Below are positions 1-5,653 of a stretch of 5,653 nt of DNA, piece by piece. Each line of letters starts with the position of its first letter. Position 1 is the first letter of the stretch. This DNA is from Collinsella aerofaciens (GTDB lineage: Bacteria > Actinomycetota > Coriobacteriia > Coriobacteriales > Coriobacteriaceae), in NCBI GenBank assembly GCA_021641225.1, contig JAJWXI010000003.1, forward strand, positions 5,761-11,413, given 5' to 3'. The translations under genes were made by a program, and so were the position numbers. The notes under the pieces were generated by a model. It did no database searches. It was not told where the DNA came from and saw nothing but the letters and a program-made list of their open reading frames with translations.

Positions 1-1625
1 ACCACAATGCGATCGGCATCCATCACGCTCGCGATGCGCTGGGCGATGATGATCACGGTCGTATCGGGAATCTGTGCGATGTGCTCGCGGATCTTGGCGT
101 CGGTCGCCATATCGACCGCGCTGGTCGAGTCGTCAAAAATAAGCACGCGCGGATGCTTAAGCAGCGTGCGCGCGATGCACAGGCGCTGTTTCTGCCCGCC
201 AGAAACACCGGCGCCGCCTTGGCCCAACTCGCCGTCCAGCCCGCCGATGCGGTCCAGGAACTCGTCCACGCACGCCGCGCGGCAGGCACGCAGCAGCTCC
301 TCGTCGGTGGCATCGGGCGCGCCCCACTGCAGATTCTCGCGCACGGTGCCCGTAAACAGCACGTTCTTTTGCAGCACAATGCCCACGACGTCGCGCAGGG
401 CGGCCAGGTCGTAGTCGCGCACGTCACGCCCACCCACGAGCACGGCGCCCCCGGTCGCGTCGTACAGGCGCGCGATGAGCTGCACGAGCGAGCTCTTGCC
501 CGAGCCCGTGCCGCCAAGCACGCCCACCGTGGAGCCCGGCTCAACACGAAGGTCGATATGCTCGAGCACATCCTCGGCAGCATCCGCGCGGTACTTAAAC
601 GACACATCGCGGAACTCGACGCTTCCATCGGCGACCTCGCGCACGGCCGCGTCTGCCGCGGGCGCTTGGATGAGCGACTGCTCGTCAATCACCCGCGAGA
701 TGCGCTCCACGCTAGCGAGTGCGCGCGTAAGCAGCAAAAACACGTTGGAGATCATCATGAGCGAGTTCATGATCAGCAGCACGTAGCTCATAAAGCCCGT
801 GAGCGAACCCACGCCCAGCTCGCCGGCGATAATCATGCGCCCGCCGATCCACAGGATGGAGATGGCGGCCACATACATCGACAGTTGAAACACCGGCAGG
901 TTGAGCACGGCGTTGCCGAAAGTCTTCGTCGCCGTGTGCGCAAGCTCGGTATTGACGGCATCGAACTTGGCTTCCTCGTGCTCGGCGCGCACATACGCCT
1001 TAACGGCACGCACGGCGGTGAGGTCCTCCTGCACCACGCCGTTGAGGTGGTCCATCGAAGTCTGCAGCTGACGGTAGAGCGGGCTCACACGGTAGGTGAT
1101 GACGCCCAGCACTATTGCCAGCACGGGCAGGATAATCGCGAAGACCGTGGCGAGTGGGCGCGACAGAACCAGGGCATAGACCAGACCGACGATGAGCGTC
1201 ACCGGTCCGCGCACCATGGGGCGAAAGCCGTTGCCGATGGCATTTTGGATGACGGTGATGTCGGTGGTCATGCGGGTGACAAGCGAGCTGGCGTCGTAGT
1301 TATCCAGGTTGCCAAAGGCGAGCGTCTGAATCTTGCGATACTCGGCCTCGCGCAGATTGGCGCCCAGACCCGAAGCCACGCGAGCGGATGTGCGGGCATA
1401 ACCCAGGCCCAGTACCAGTGAAAACGCAGCACACACCAGCATGCACGCGCCCTGCAACAGCATATAGTTGACGTCACCCGTGGGCACGCCCACATCGATG
1501 ATGTTGGCCATGATGACCGGGATAAACAGCTCGAGCGCGGTCTCGACCGAAACGAACATCACGCCGAGTATGGCATCGCGACGGTATGCCCCCAAATAGG
1601 AAAACAAGATTTTGAGATTGCGCAC
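1..1625 (-). CDS. ABC exporter half-transporter, degenerate-site subunit (3' end outside window)
   Basis: Membrane-spanning and ATPase domains are fused, as in type IV (ABCB-like) multidrug exporters that use ATP to export drugs, lipids or peptides. I translated 541 codons; the last few dozen lie beyond the left edge. Residues 1-300 hold about six membrane segments (roughly 17-38, 54-76, 137-156, 158-178, 244-262, 271-297). The ATPase shows an A-loop Tyr345, Walker A GGTGSGKS (371-378), Q-loop Gln419, signature VSGGQ (474-478), Walker B VLIFDD (494-499) and D-loop SAVD (502-505). Two catalytic positions are altered: the usual Glu after the Walker B Asp is Asp499, and the switch His is Gln529 (IIIAQR). 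In known heterodimers (TM287/288, BmrC/BmrD, LmrC/LmrD) this marks the degenerate-site subunit, so a partner gene probably follows. The GTG start at 1623-1625 is forced by an in-frame TGA at 1632-1634 and has a GGGGGA ribosome site nine bases upstream. The substrate cannot be predicted. Confidence 0.95.
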   Translation of the reverse strand, partial: MRNLKILFSYLGAYRRDAILGVMFVSVETALELFIPVIMANIIDVGVPTGDVNYMLLQGACMLVCAAFSLVLGLGYARTSARVASGLGANLREAEYRKIQTLAFGNLDNYDASSLVTRMTTDITVIQNAIGNGFRPMVRGPVTLIVGLVYALVLSRPLATVFAIILPVLAIVLGVITYRVSPLYRQLQTSMDHLNGVVQEDLTAVRAVKAYVRAEHEEAKFDAVNTELAHTATKTFGNAVLNLPVFQLSMYVAAISILWIGGRMIIAGELGVGSLTGFMSYVLLIMNSLMMISNVFLLLTRALASVERISRVIDEQSLIQAPAADAAVREVADGSVEFRDVSFKYRADAAEDVLEHIDLRVEPGSTVGVLGGTGSGKSSLVQLIARLYDATGGAVLVGGRDVRDYDLAALRDVVGIVLQKNVLFTGTVRENLQWGAPDATDEELLRACRAACVDEFLDRIGGLDGELGQGGAGVSGGQKQRLCIARTLLKHPRVLIFDDSTSAVDMATDAKIREHIAQIPDTTVIIIAQRIASVMDADRIV

Positions 1626-1634
1626 GCAGGTTCA

Positions 1635-1640
1635 TCCCCC
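1635..1640 (-). promoter_or_regulatory. Ribosome binding site of the ABC exporter gene
   Basis: On the minus strand GGGGGA lies nine bases before the GTG at 1625. It decides the start, because no ATG is in frame between the upstream TGA (1632-1634) and the conserved N-terminal membrane region. The nearby ATGs at 1635 and 1642 are in other frames. Confidence 0.65.
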
Positions 1641-1666
1641 ATCAAACGTTGTTCGCAAACGCACGT

Positions 1667-1694
1667 ATTATTGCGCGCCGAGCGATAGTGTCAA
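1667..1694 (-). promoter_or_regulatory. Sigma70-type promoter of the ABC exporter gene
   Basis: On the minus strand a perfect TTGACA -35 box (1694-1689) is followed by a 16-base spacer and AATAAT (1672-1667), five of six matches to the -10 consensus. Transcription should begin near 1660 and give a leader of about 35 bases. It is the best promoter match in the window and points straight at the ABC gene. Confidence 0.75.
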
Positions 1695-1701
1695 GTGTTC
1701 C

Positions 1702-1713
1702 GAAATCGATTTC
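1702..1713. promoter_or_regulatory. 12-bp perfect palindrome, candidate operator
   Basis: GAAATCGATTTC is a perfect inverted repeat with no spacer. It sits seven bases upstream of the -35 box of the ABC promoter and in the gap between two divergent transporter genes. The position suits an activator or a repressor of the ABC gene. I do not recognise the motif as belonging to a particular regulator family, and a palindrome of this length can occur by chance. Confidence 0.35.
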
Positions 1714-1814
1714 TACAAGGCCGGCGCAGGCGCTAAGCCCGCGCGGCGCGTGCCCGTATTCAAATGGAAATGATTGAAGGCGCGATTTTTTTTCGCCCAC
1801 CGCCAACATAAACC

Positions 1815-1845
1815 TTGACTCTACAATCGTTGTAGGGTTTTCACT
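1815..1845 (+). promoter_or_regulatory. Long-spacer promoter with MerR-type dyad for the MATE gene
   Basis: TTGACT (1815-1820) is a five-of-six -35 box. At the usual 17-base spacing there is no -10, but TTCACT (1840-1845) lies at 19 bases. A dyad fills the spacer: CTACAA (1821-1826), TCG, TTGTAG (1830-1835), extended imperfectly outward to AC/GT. A stretched spacer filled by a dyad overlapping the edge of the -35 box is the hallmark of promoters activated by MerR-family regulators, which untwist the DNA so that RNA polymerase can use it. The alternative is a simple repressor site with TACA/TGTA half-sites, as for BlaI/CopY proteins. The -10 match is weak, so the exact transcription start is uncertain. 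Confidence 0.55.
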
Positions 1846-1887
1846 ACACTGGTACGCAAACGAACCAAGCCAGAAAGTGCCCTGCCC

Positions 1888-3234
1888 ATGGAACACGACC
1901 TCACACGCGGCAATGTCCTCAAGACCATCGCGGTCTTCGCCCTGCCCTATATGCTCTCGTACTTTTTGCAGATGCTCTACGGCATGGCCGACCTGTATTT
2001 TATCGGACAGTTTAGCGGCGCCGCCGGCATCACCGCTGTGGGCAACGGCGCGCAGACGCTCTATATCATTACCGTGACGCTCGTGGGCCTGGCCATGGGA
2101 ACGACGGTCATCGTCGGCCACGCCGTGGGTTCGCGCCGCTTCGATCGCGCCGAGGCAGCCATCGGCAACACCATCACGCTCTTTATGGGTGTCTCGATAG
2201 TGTTGGCCGCCGTCCTGCTCGCACTGTGCCCGCAAATCGTGGCCCTCATCGGCACGCCGGCCGAAGCGGTCGAGGGCACTGCCGCCTACCTGCGCATCTG
2301 CTTTATCGGCATTCCGTGCATCGCCGCGTACAACATCCTTTCGGCTATCTTTCGCGGCCTGGGCGATTCGCGCTCGCCCACGTACGTGATCGGCGTGGCG
2401 TGCGCCATCAACATCGCGCTCGACTTTCTGTTCATTGGCCACATAGGGCTCGGCCCCGTGGGCGCGGCGCTCGGCACAGTGATCGCGCAGACGGCAAGCG
2501 TGGCGCTTGCGCTCGTGTGGCTCAAGAGCCGCCGCACGAACATCCACGTCAAACGCAGCGACCTGCGCCCCCAGCCCGAGGTGCTCGGCAGCATTCTTAA
2601 GATCGGCGTGCCCGTGGCCGTGCAGGACGGCTGCATCCAGGTGGCGTTTATGTTTATCACCGTCATCGCCAACCACCGCGGCCTGGTCGACGCCGCCGCC
2701 GTGGGCTTGGTCGAGAAGATGATCAGCTTTTTGTTCATTGTGCCGAGCTCCATGGGTGCCACCGTCAGCGCGCTCACGGCGCAAAACGCCGGCGCAGGCA
2801 AGGGCGACCGCGCGCGTCAGGTGCTCAAGGATGCCATGACCATTTCGGTGGTATACGGCTGCCTGATCACGGTGCTGATGTGGCTGGTGGCACCGGCGTT
2901 TATCGGCTTTTTTGCCAAGGACGCTGCAGTAGTCGCGGCCGGTACCGGCTATATGCGCAGCTATATTTTCGACGCGATTTTTGCCGGCATCCACATTTGC
3001 TTTAGCGGCTTTTTCGCTGCGTATGGCAAGAGCTACATCGGCTTTGCGCACAACGTGCTGGCGGTGGCGCTCATTCGCGTGCCGGGCGCGTGGCTGCTGT
3101 CGAACGCCTATTCCGACACGCTGTTCCCCATGGGTATCGCCTCGCCGTGCGGGTCGATTCTGTCGGCGGCCATCTGCGTGATTGCATTTACCGTGCTCAA
3201 CCGGCGCGGGGCTTTTGACAAATTGGCAGCGTAG
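1888..3234 (+). CDS. MATE-family multidrug efflux transporter
   Basis: This 448-residue inner-membrane protein has the usual length and about twelve hydrophobic segments of MATE (multi-antimicrobial extrusion) proteins, which expel cationic drugs and metabolites in exchange for protons or sodium. The two six-helix halves are visible. The first opens with LTRGNVLKTIAVFALP (5-20) and the typical MADLYFIGQFSG stretch (33-44), followed by GHAVGSRR (77-84) and the IFRGLGDSRSPTY region (154-166). A polar linker lies at about 213-232. The second half carries the family-typical ALTAQNAGAGKGDRAR (295-310). The ATG at 1888 is the first possible start in the frame; its ribosome site is weak (AGAAAG, 1872-1877, ten bases away). 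It is divergent from the ABC exporter and convergent with ligA, so probably transcribed alone from the MerR-like promoter. The subfamily (NorM, DinF or MepA-like), coupling ion and substrate cannot be settled by eye, so I give no symbol. Confidence 0.95.
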   Translation: MEHDLTRGNVLKTIAVFALPYMLSYFLQMLYGMADLYFIGQFSGAAGITAVGNGAQTLYIITVTLVGLAMGTTVIVGHAVGSRRFDRAEAAIGNTITLFMGVSIVLAAVLLALCPQIVALIGTPAEAVEGTAAYLRICFIGIPCIAAYNILSAIFRGLGDSRSPTYVIGVACAINIALDFLFIGHIGLGPVGAALGTVIAQTASVALALVWLKSRRTNIHVKRSDLRPQPEVLGSILKIGVPVAVQDGCIQVAFMFITVIANHRGLVDAAAVGLVEKMISFLFIVPSSMGATVSALTAQNAGAGKGDRARQVLKDAMTISVVYGCLITVLMWLVAPAFIGFFAKDAAVVAAGTGYMRSYIFDAIFAGIHICFSGFFAAYGKSYIGFAHNVLAVALIRVPGAWLLSNAYSDTLFPMGIASPCGSILSAAICVIAFTVLNRRGAFDKLAA

Positions 3235-3245
3235 CGAGGCGACGC

Positions 3246-3332
3246 GAAATCGCCCCCATCGACGGCATCATCAGCGACGACCCCACAACCTACGTGACGC
3301 AGATCACGGTGCCCGTTGCCCCGTCCAAATAA
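3246..3332 (+). pseudogene. Possible C-terminal remnant of a lost gene (GyrI-like domain ending?)
   Basis: Just past the MATE stop, another plus-strand frame reads EIAPIDG, then ISDDPTTYVTQITVPV, then APSK and TAA (3330-3332). There is no ATG in the open stretch (3219-3332) and no room for a complete gene. About 20 of the last 24 sense codons end in G or C, like the real genes here, and the strand ends in an orderly stop. The pattern of a DDP-Tyr-Val-Thr-X-Ile-X-Val-Pro-Val tail resembles the last strand of GyrI-like effector-binding domains found at the C-terminus of MerR- and AraC-type regulators. The family assignment is from memory of the pattern, not a search. It may instead be non-coding sequence with a chance open frame. 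Confidence 0.4.
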
Positions 3333-3368
3333 AATCCGCCCGAAAGGCATCATGCTTTCCGGGCGGAT
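3324..3368 (-). terminator. Rho-independent terminator of ligA
   Basis: An inverted repeat pairs ATCCGCCCG (3334-3342) with CGGGCGGAT (3360-3368) and continues with AAAG/CTTT after one bulged base, leaving an eight-base loop. Read on the minus strand the stem is followed at once by TTTTATTTGG, the U-rich tail of an intrinsic terminator, 22 bases after the ligA stop. On the plus strand only CTTCAATTTGG follows, so it would act weakly, if at all, for the convergent MATE transcript. Confidence 0.85.
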
Positions 3369-3390
3369 CTTCAATTTGGTTATCGATGCG

Positions 3391-5619
3391 CTAAGCCCGG
3401 GGCACCTCGCCAGTAGCCAAGATCTGCTCGAGTGCGTCCTCGTCCAGCACGGGCACACCCAGCTGCTCGGCCTTGGTGAGCTTGGAGCCCGCCTTGGGAC
3501 CGGCGACCAAGTAGCTCGTCTTCTTCGACACGCTGCCCGAGACCTTGGCGCCGAGCACCTTGAGCGCGGCACCCGCCTCGTCGCGCGTGCGGTTTACGAG
3601 CGTACCGGTCAGCACAAACGTCAGGCCCGCAAGCGGCTGCGCGTCGGCGAGCTCTCCCGCTACGCCGGCATCGGCTGCAGCCTGCGCATGCGCAGTTCCC
3701 AAGTCGACCTCGAGCGACAGGCCCGCCTGACGCAGGCGCTCCAGCACGGCGAGGTTCTCGGGCACGGCAAGGAATTGTTTGACGCTCGCCGCGATCTTGG
3801 GACCGATGCCCTCGCACTCGGCGATGTCCTCTTCGCTCGCAAGGATGAGCTTGTCGATCGACAGGAATCGCTCGGCGATAACCTCACCCACGCTCTTGCC
3901 CACGTGGCGGATACCCAGGGCAAACAGCACGCGACCGAGCGGCTGACTCTTGGACTTGTTAAGCTCGGCGATAATCTTCTCGGCCGTCTTGAGACCAACC
4001 GGAATGGGATCGCCCTTCTTCACGCCCTTTTTGCTGTTGGAGCTCGCATACACGCGGCCCGTGTCCAGCCCGGCGATGTCATCGACCGTGAGCTGGTAGA
4101 AGTCCGCAACATCGTGGATCAGGCCGGCGGCGATCATCTTGTCGACGATCTCGTCACCCAGACCGTCGACGTCCATGCAGCCGCGGCTCACCCAGTGGAG
4201 CAGGCGCTCCTTGAGCTGCGCGGGACAGTCGATGGAGACGCAGCGGTAGGCGACCTCGCCGTCCTCGTGCACGACCGGGCTGCCGCACACGGGGCAGACC
4301 TCGGGCATGTGCCAGTCGACCGAATCGGCCGGGCGCTTGTCGAGCACCGGACCCACGACCTCCGGAATGACGTCGCCCGCCTTGTGCACGATGATGGTGT
4401 CGCCCTCGCGCACGTTTTTGCGGCGGATCTCGTCGATGTTGTGCAGCGTGGCGCGCGCGATAGTGGAGCCGGCGACCGTCACCGGGTCGAACTCCGCGAC
4501 CGGCGTGAGCACGCCGGTGCGGCCAACCTGGATACGGATCTCGCGCAGGATGGTCTGCTTTTCCTCGGGCGGGAACTTAAAGGCGATGGCCCAGCGCGGT
4601 GCGCGGGCGGTAAAGCCCAGGTTGAGCTGCTGCTGGAAGCTGTCGACCTTTACGACCACGCCGTCGATGTCGTAGTCCAGGTCGCCACGATGCTCGAGCG
4701 CCTGAGCGCAGAACTCGTGGACCTCAGCCGGCGTGGCGCAGCGGGCCACGTTGGGGTTGACGCTAAAGCCAGCACTGCGCAGCCAGTCGAGGAACTCACG
4801 CTGGCTATGGACGTGCAACGGATCGGTATCGGCGATGGCATAGATAAAGGTGGCCAAGTCGCGACGCGCCGTGACCTTGGGATCCTTTTGGCGCAGGGAT
4901 CCGGCGGCAGCGTTGCGCGGGTTGGCGAAGGGGTCGCGGCCCTCGGCATCGGCCTCATCGTTCAGACGAACAAAGCTGCCCTTGGGCATGTAGACCTCGC
5001 CGCGGACCTCGATGGTGCGCTCGCGGTCGGCGCCCATATGAGCGAGCGCCGGCTCGGATAGGTGCATGGGCACGTCCTTGATGGTACGCACGTTGAGCGA
5101 CACGTCCTCACCCGTAGTGCCGTCGCCACGCGTCGCCGCACGCACGAAGGTGCCGTTCTGGTAGGTAAGCGCCACGCCCAAGCCGTCGATCTTGAGCTCG
5201 CAGGTATAGGTGACGCTGCCGGCACCGAGTGCATCCTCGGTACGCTGGAGCCATGCGTCGAGCTCATCAAGATCCATGGCGTCGTCCATGGAATACATGC
5301 GTGCCATGTGCGTGACGGGCGTAAACTGCTCGCTCACGTAGCCGCCCACGCGCTGGGTATAGCTGTCGGGCGTCACCAGGTCGGGGTAGGTTTCCTCGAT
5401 TTCTTGCAGCTCAACGAGCATTTTGTCGAAAGCGGCATCCGTGATCTCGGGCGCATCGAGCATGTAATAGCGGTAGGCATGGTAGTCGAGCTCGTGGCGC
5501 AGCTCGGCCGCGCGCGCTGCCGCCTTGGCGCGGGCATCGGTCGGTGCGGCGGCATCCGCGCTCGCAGGCGTTTCGGTATCGATGTCCACGCCGTCACCAA
5601 ACAGGCTCGATTGCTCCAT
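3391..5619 (-). CDS. ligA: NAD-dependent DNA ligase LigA
   Basis: This essential cytoplasmic enzyme seals nicks in duplex DNA during replication and repair, using NAD+ to adenylate itself. All domains are present in 742 residues: domain Ia (about 35-100, with YYMLDAPEITDAAFD binding NMN), the adenylation domain with catalytic Lys143 in ELKIDG and ATRGDGTTGED (162-172), DIDGVVVKV (317-325), the OB fold with QVGRTGVLTPVAEFDP (364-379), a four-cysteine zinc finger (Cys442, 445, 460, 465), helix-hairpin-helix repeats (about 480-625) and a C-terminal BRCT domain (about 660-742). It is longer than E. coli LigA (671) because of an acidic, Ala-rich N-terminal extension of about 30 residues, an insertion of about 20 residues near 519-540 and an Ala-rich linker before BRCT. 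The ATG at 5619 is well supported by AAGGAG seven bases upstream. Phe64 in place of E. coli Tyr35 also occurs in mycobacterial LigA. The gene ends 22 bases before its own terminator. Confidence 0.99.
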   Translation of the reverse strand: MEQSSLFGDGVDIDTETPASADAAAPTDARAKAAARAAELRHELDYHAYRYYMLDAPEITDAAFDKMLVELQEIEETYPDLVTPDSYTQRVGGYVSEQFTPVTHMARMYSMDDAMDLDELDAWLQRTEDALGAGSVTYTCELKIDGLGVALTYQNGTFVRAATRGDGTTGEDVSLNVRTIKDVPMHLSEPALAHMGADRERTIEVRGEVYMPKGSFVRLNDEADAEGRDPFANPRNAAAGSLRQKDPKVTARRDLATFIYAIADTDPLHVHSQREFLDWLRSAGFSVNPNVARCATPAEVHEFCAQALEHRGDLDYDIDGVVVKVDSFQQQLNLGFTARAPRWAIAFKFPPEEKQTILREIRIQVGRTGVLTPVAEFDPVTVAGSTIARATLHNIDEIRRKNVREGDTIIVHKAGDVIPEVVGPVLDKRPADSVDWHMPEVCPVCGSPVVHEDGEVAYRCVSIDCPAQLKERLLHWVSRGCMDVDGLGDEIVDKMIAAGLIHDVADFYQLTVDDIAGLDTGRVYASSNSKKGVKKGDPIPVGLKTAEKIIAELNKSKSQPLGRVLFALGIRHVGKSVGEVIAERFLSIDKLILASEEDIAECEGIGPKIAASVKQFLAVPENLAVLERLRQAGLSLEVDLGTAHAQAAADAGVAGELADAQPLAGLTFVLTGTLVNRTRDEAGAALKVLGAKVSGSVSKKTSYLVAGPKAGSKLTKAEQLGVPVLDEDALEQILATGEVPRA

Positions 5620-5626
5620 AGCGGCA

Positions 5627-5632
5627 CTCCTT
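5627..5632 (-). promoter_or_regulatory. Ribosome binding site of ligA
   Basis: AAGGAG on the minus strand stands seven bases before the ATG at 5617-5619. It matters because it fixes the start upstream of the N-terminal extension that carries the QSSLF motif, instead of a later start nearer the conserved domain. The 34 bases upstream of the gene are too few to show whether ligA has its own promoter or follows another gene. Confidence 0.85.
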
Positions 5633-5653
5633 CGCTCGATTTCAAACGGATAC

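Noticed and set aside
81..1421. Long plus-strand open frame of 446 codons opposite the ABC exporter
   Set aside because: The composition is rich in His, Arg, Ala and Gln with no domain. It is the shadow of the ABC gene, caused by strong G/C bias at third codon positions.
1633..1642. ATG at 1635 or 1642 (minus strand) as the start of the ABC exporter
   Set aside because: Both are out of frame with the conserved protein; only the GTG at 1625 is in frame after the TGA at 1632-1634.
1721..1793. GC-rich stretch followed by eight Ts on the plus strand, as a terminator
   Set aside because: No plus-strand gene ends upstream, and the bases directly before the T run form at best a five-pair stem with a loop of about 45 bases.
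1764..1811. Fifteen-codon open frame beginning ATGGAAATG, as a leader peptide of the MATE gene
   Set aside because: There is no ribosome site, and it lies upstream of the proposed MATE promoter, so it would not be on that transcript.
1642..3051. Long minus-strand open frame of 469 codons opposite the MATE gene
   Set aside because: The reverse strand reads a clear MATE transporter. The antisense product is charged and repetitive without motifs, and it would run across the divergent promoters.
3316..5061. Plus-strand open frame of 581 codons opposite ligA
   Set aside because: It is a shadow of the complete, motif-rich ligA gene and begins inside its terminator hairpin.
5389..5480. Loss of NMN-binding residues in LigA (E. 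coli His23 to Tyr, Tyr35 to Phe)
   Set aside because: Tyr at the first place is usual in many Gram-positive ligases and Phe at the second occurs in mycobacterial LigA, so this is normal lineage variation and not a defect.

Overview
The window is a GC-rich stretch of bacterial chromosome with three protein genes, no RNA genes, no mobile element and no CRISPR array. High G+C, very strong G/C bias at third codon positions (which opens long false antisense frames), a clear AAGGAG ribosome site and an actinobacterial-looking Phe in the LigA domain Ia point to an actinomycete. My best guess is a gut Coriobacteriia such as Collinsella, but this is inference from composition and protein style, not from a marker gene.

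Layout: (1) From the left edge to 1625, minus strand, lies a half-size ABC exporter (membrane domain fused to ATPase), cut by the window edge near its C-terminus. Its ATPase has the substitutions typical of the degenerate-site subunit of a heterodimeric exporter, so a partner gene is expected just beyond the left edge. (2) A 262-bp divergent intergenic region (1626-1887) holds a good sigma70-type promoter for the ABC gene, a 12-bp perfect palindrome beside it, and a long-spacer promoter with a MerR-type dyad for the next gene. (3) A complete MATE-family efflux transporter lies at 1888-3234, plus strand. (4) A short gap (3235-3390) holds what looks like the C-terminal remnant of a lost plus-strand gene and the terminator of the gene on the other strand. 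(5) ligA, encoding NAD-dependent DNA ligase, is complete on the minus strand at 3391-5619, with 34 bases of upstream sequence.

Two divergently transcribed exporters (one driven by ATP, one by an ion gradient) share a regulatory region and look like a small drug- or toxin-export locus placed beside the housekeeping ligA. A MerR-type operator before the MATE gene, and a relic after it whose ending resembles GyrI-like effector domains of MerR/AraC regulators, suggest that a BmrR-like regulator may once have been encoded here. I see no new biological system. The points most worth checking are this operator/relic pair, the degenerate ABC subunit, and a possible sliding-clamp-binding motif at the very N-terminus of LigA.
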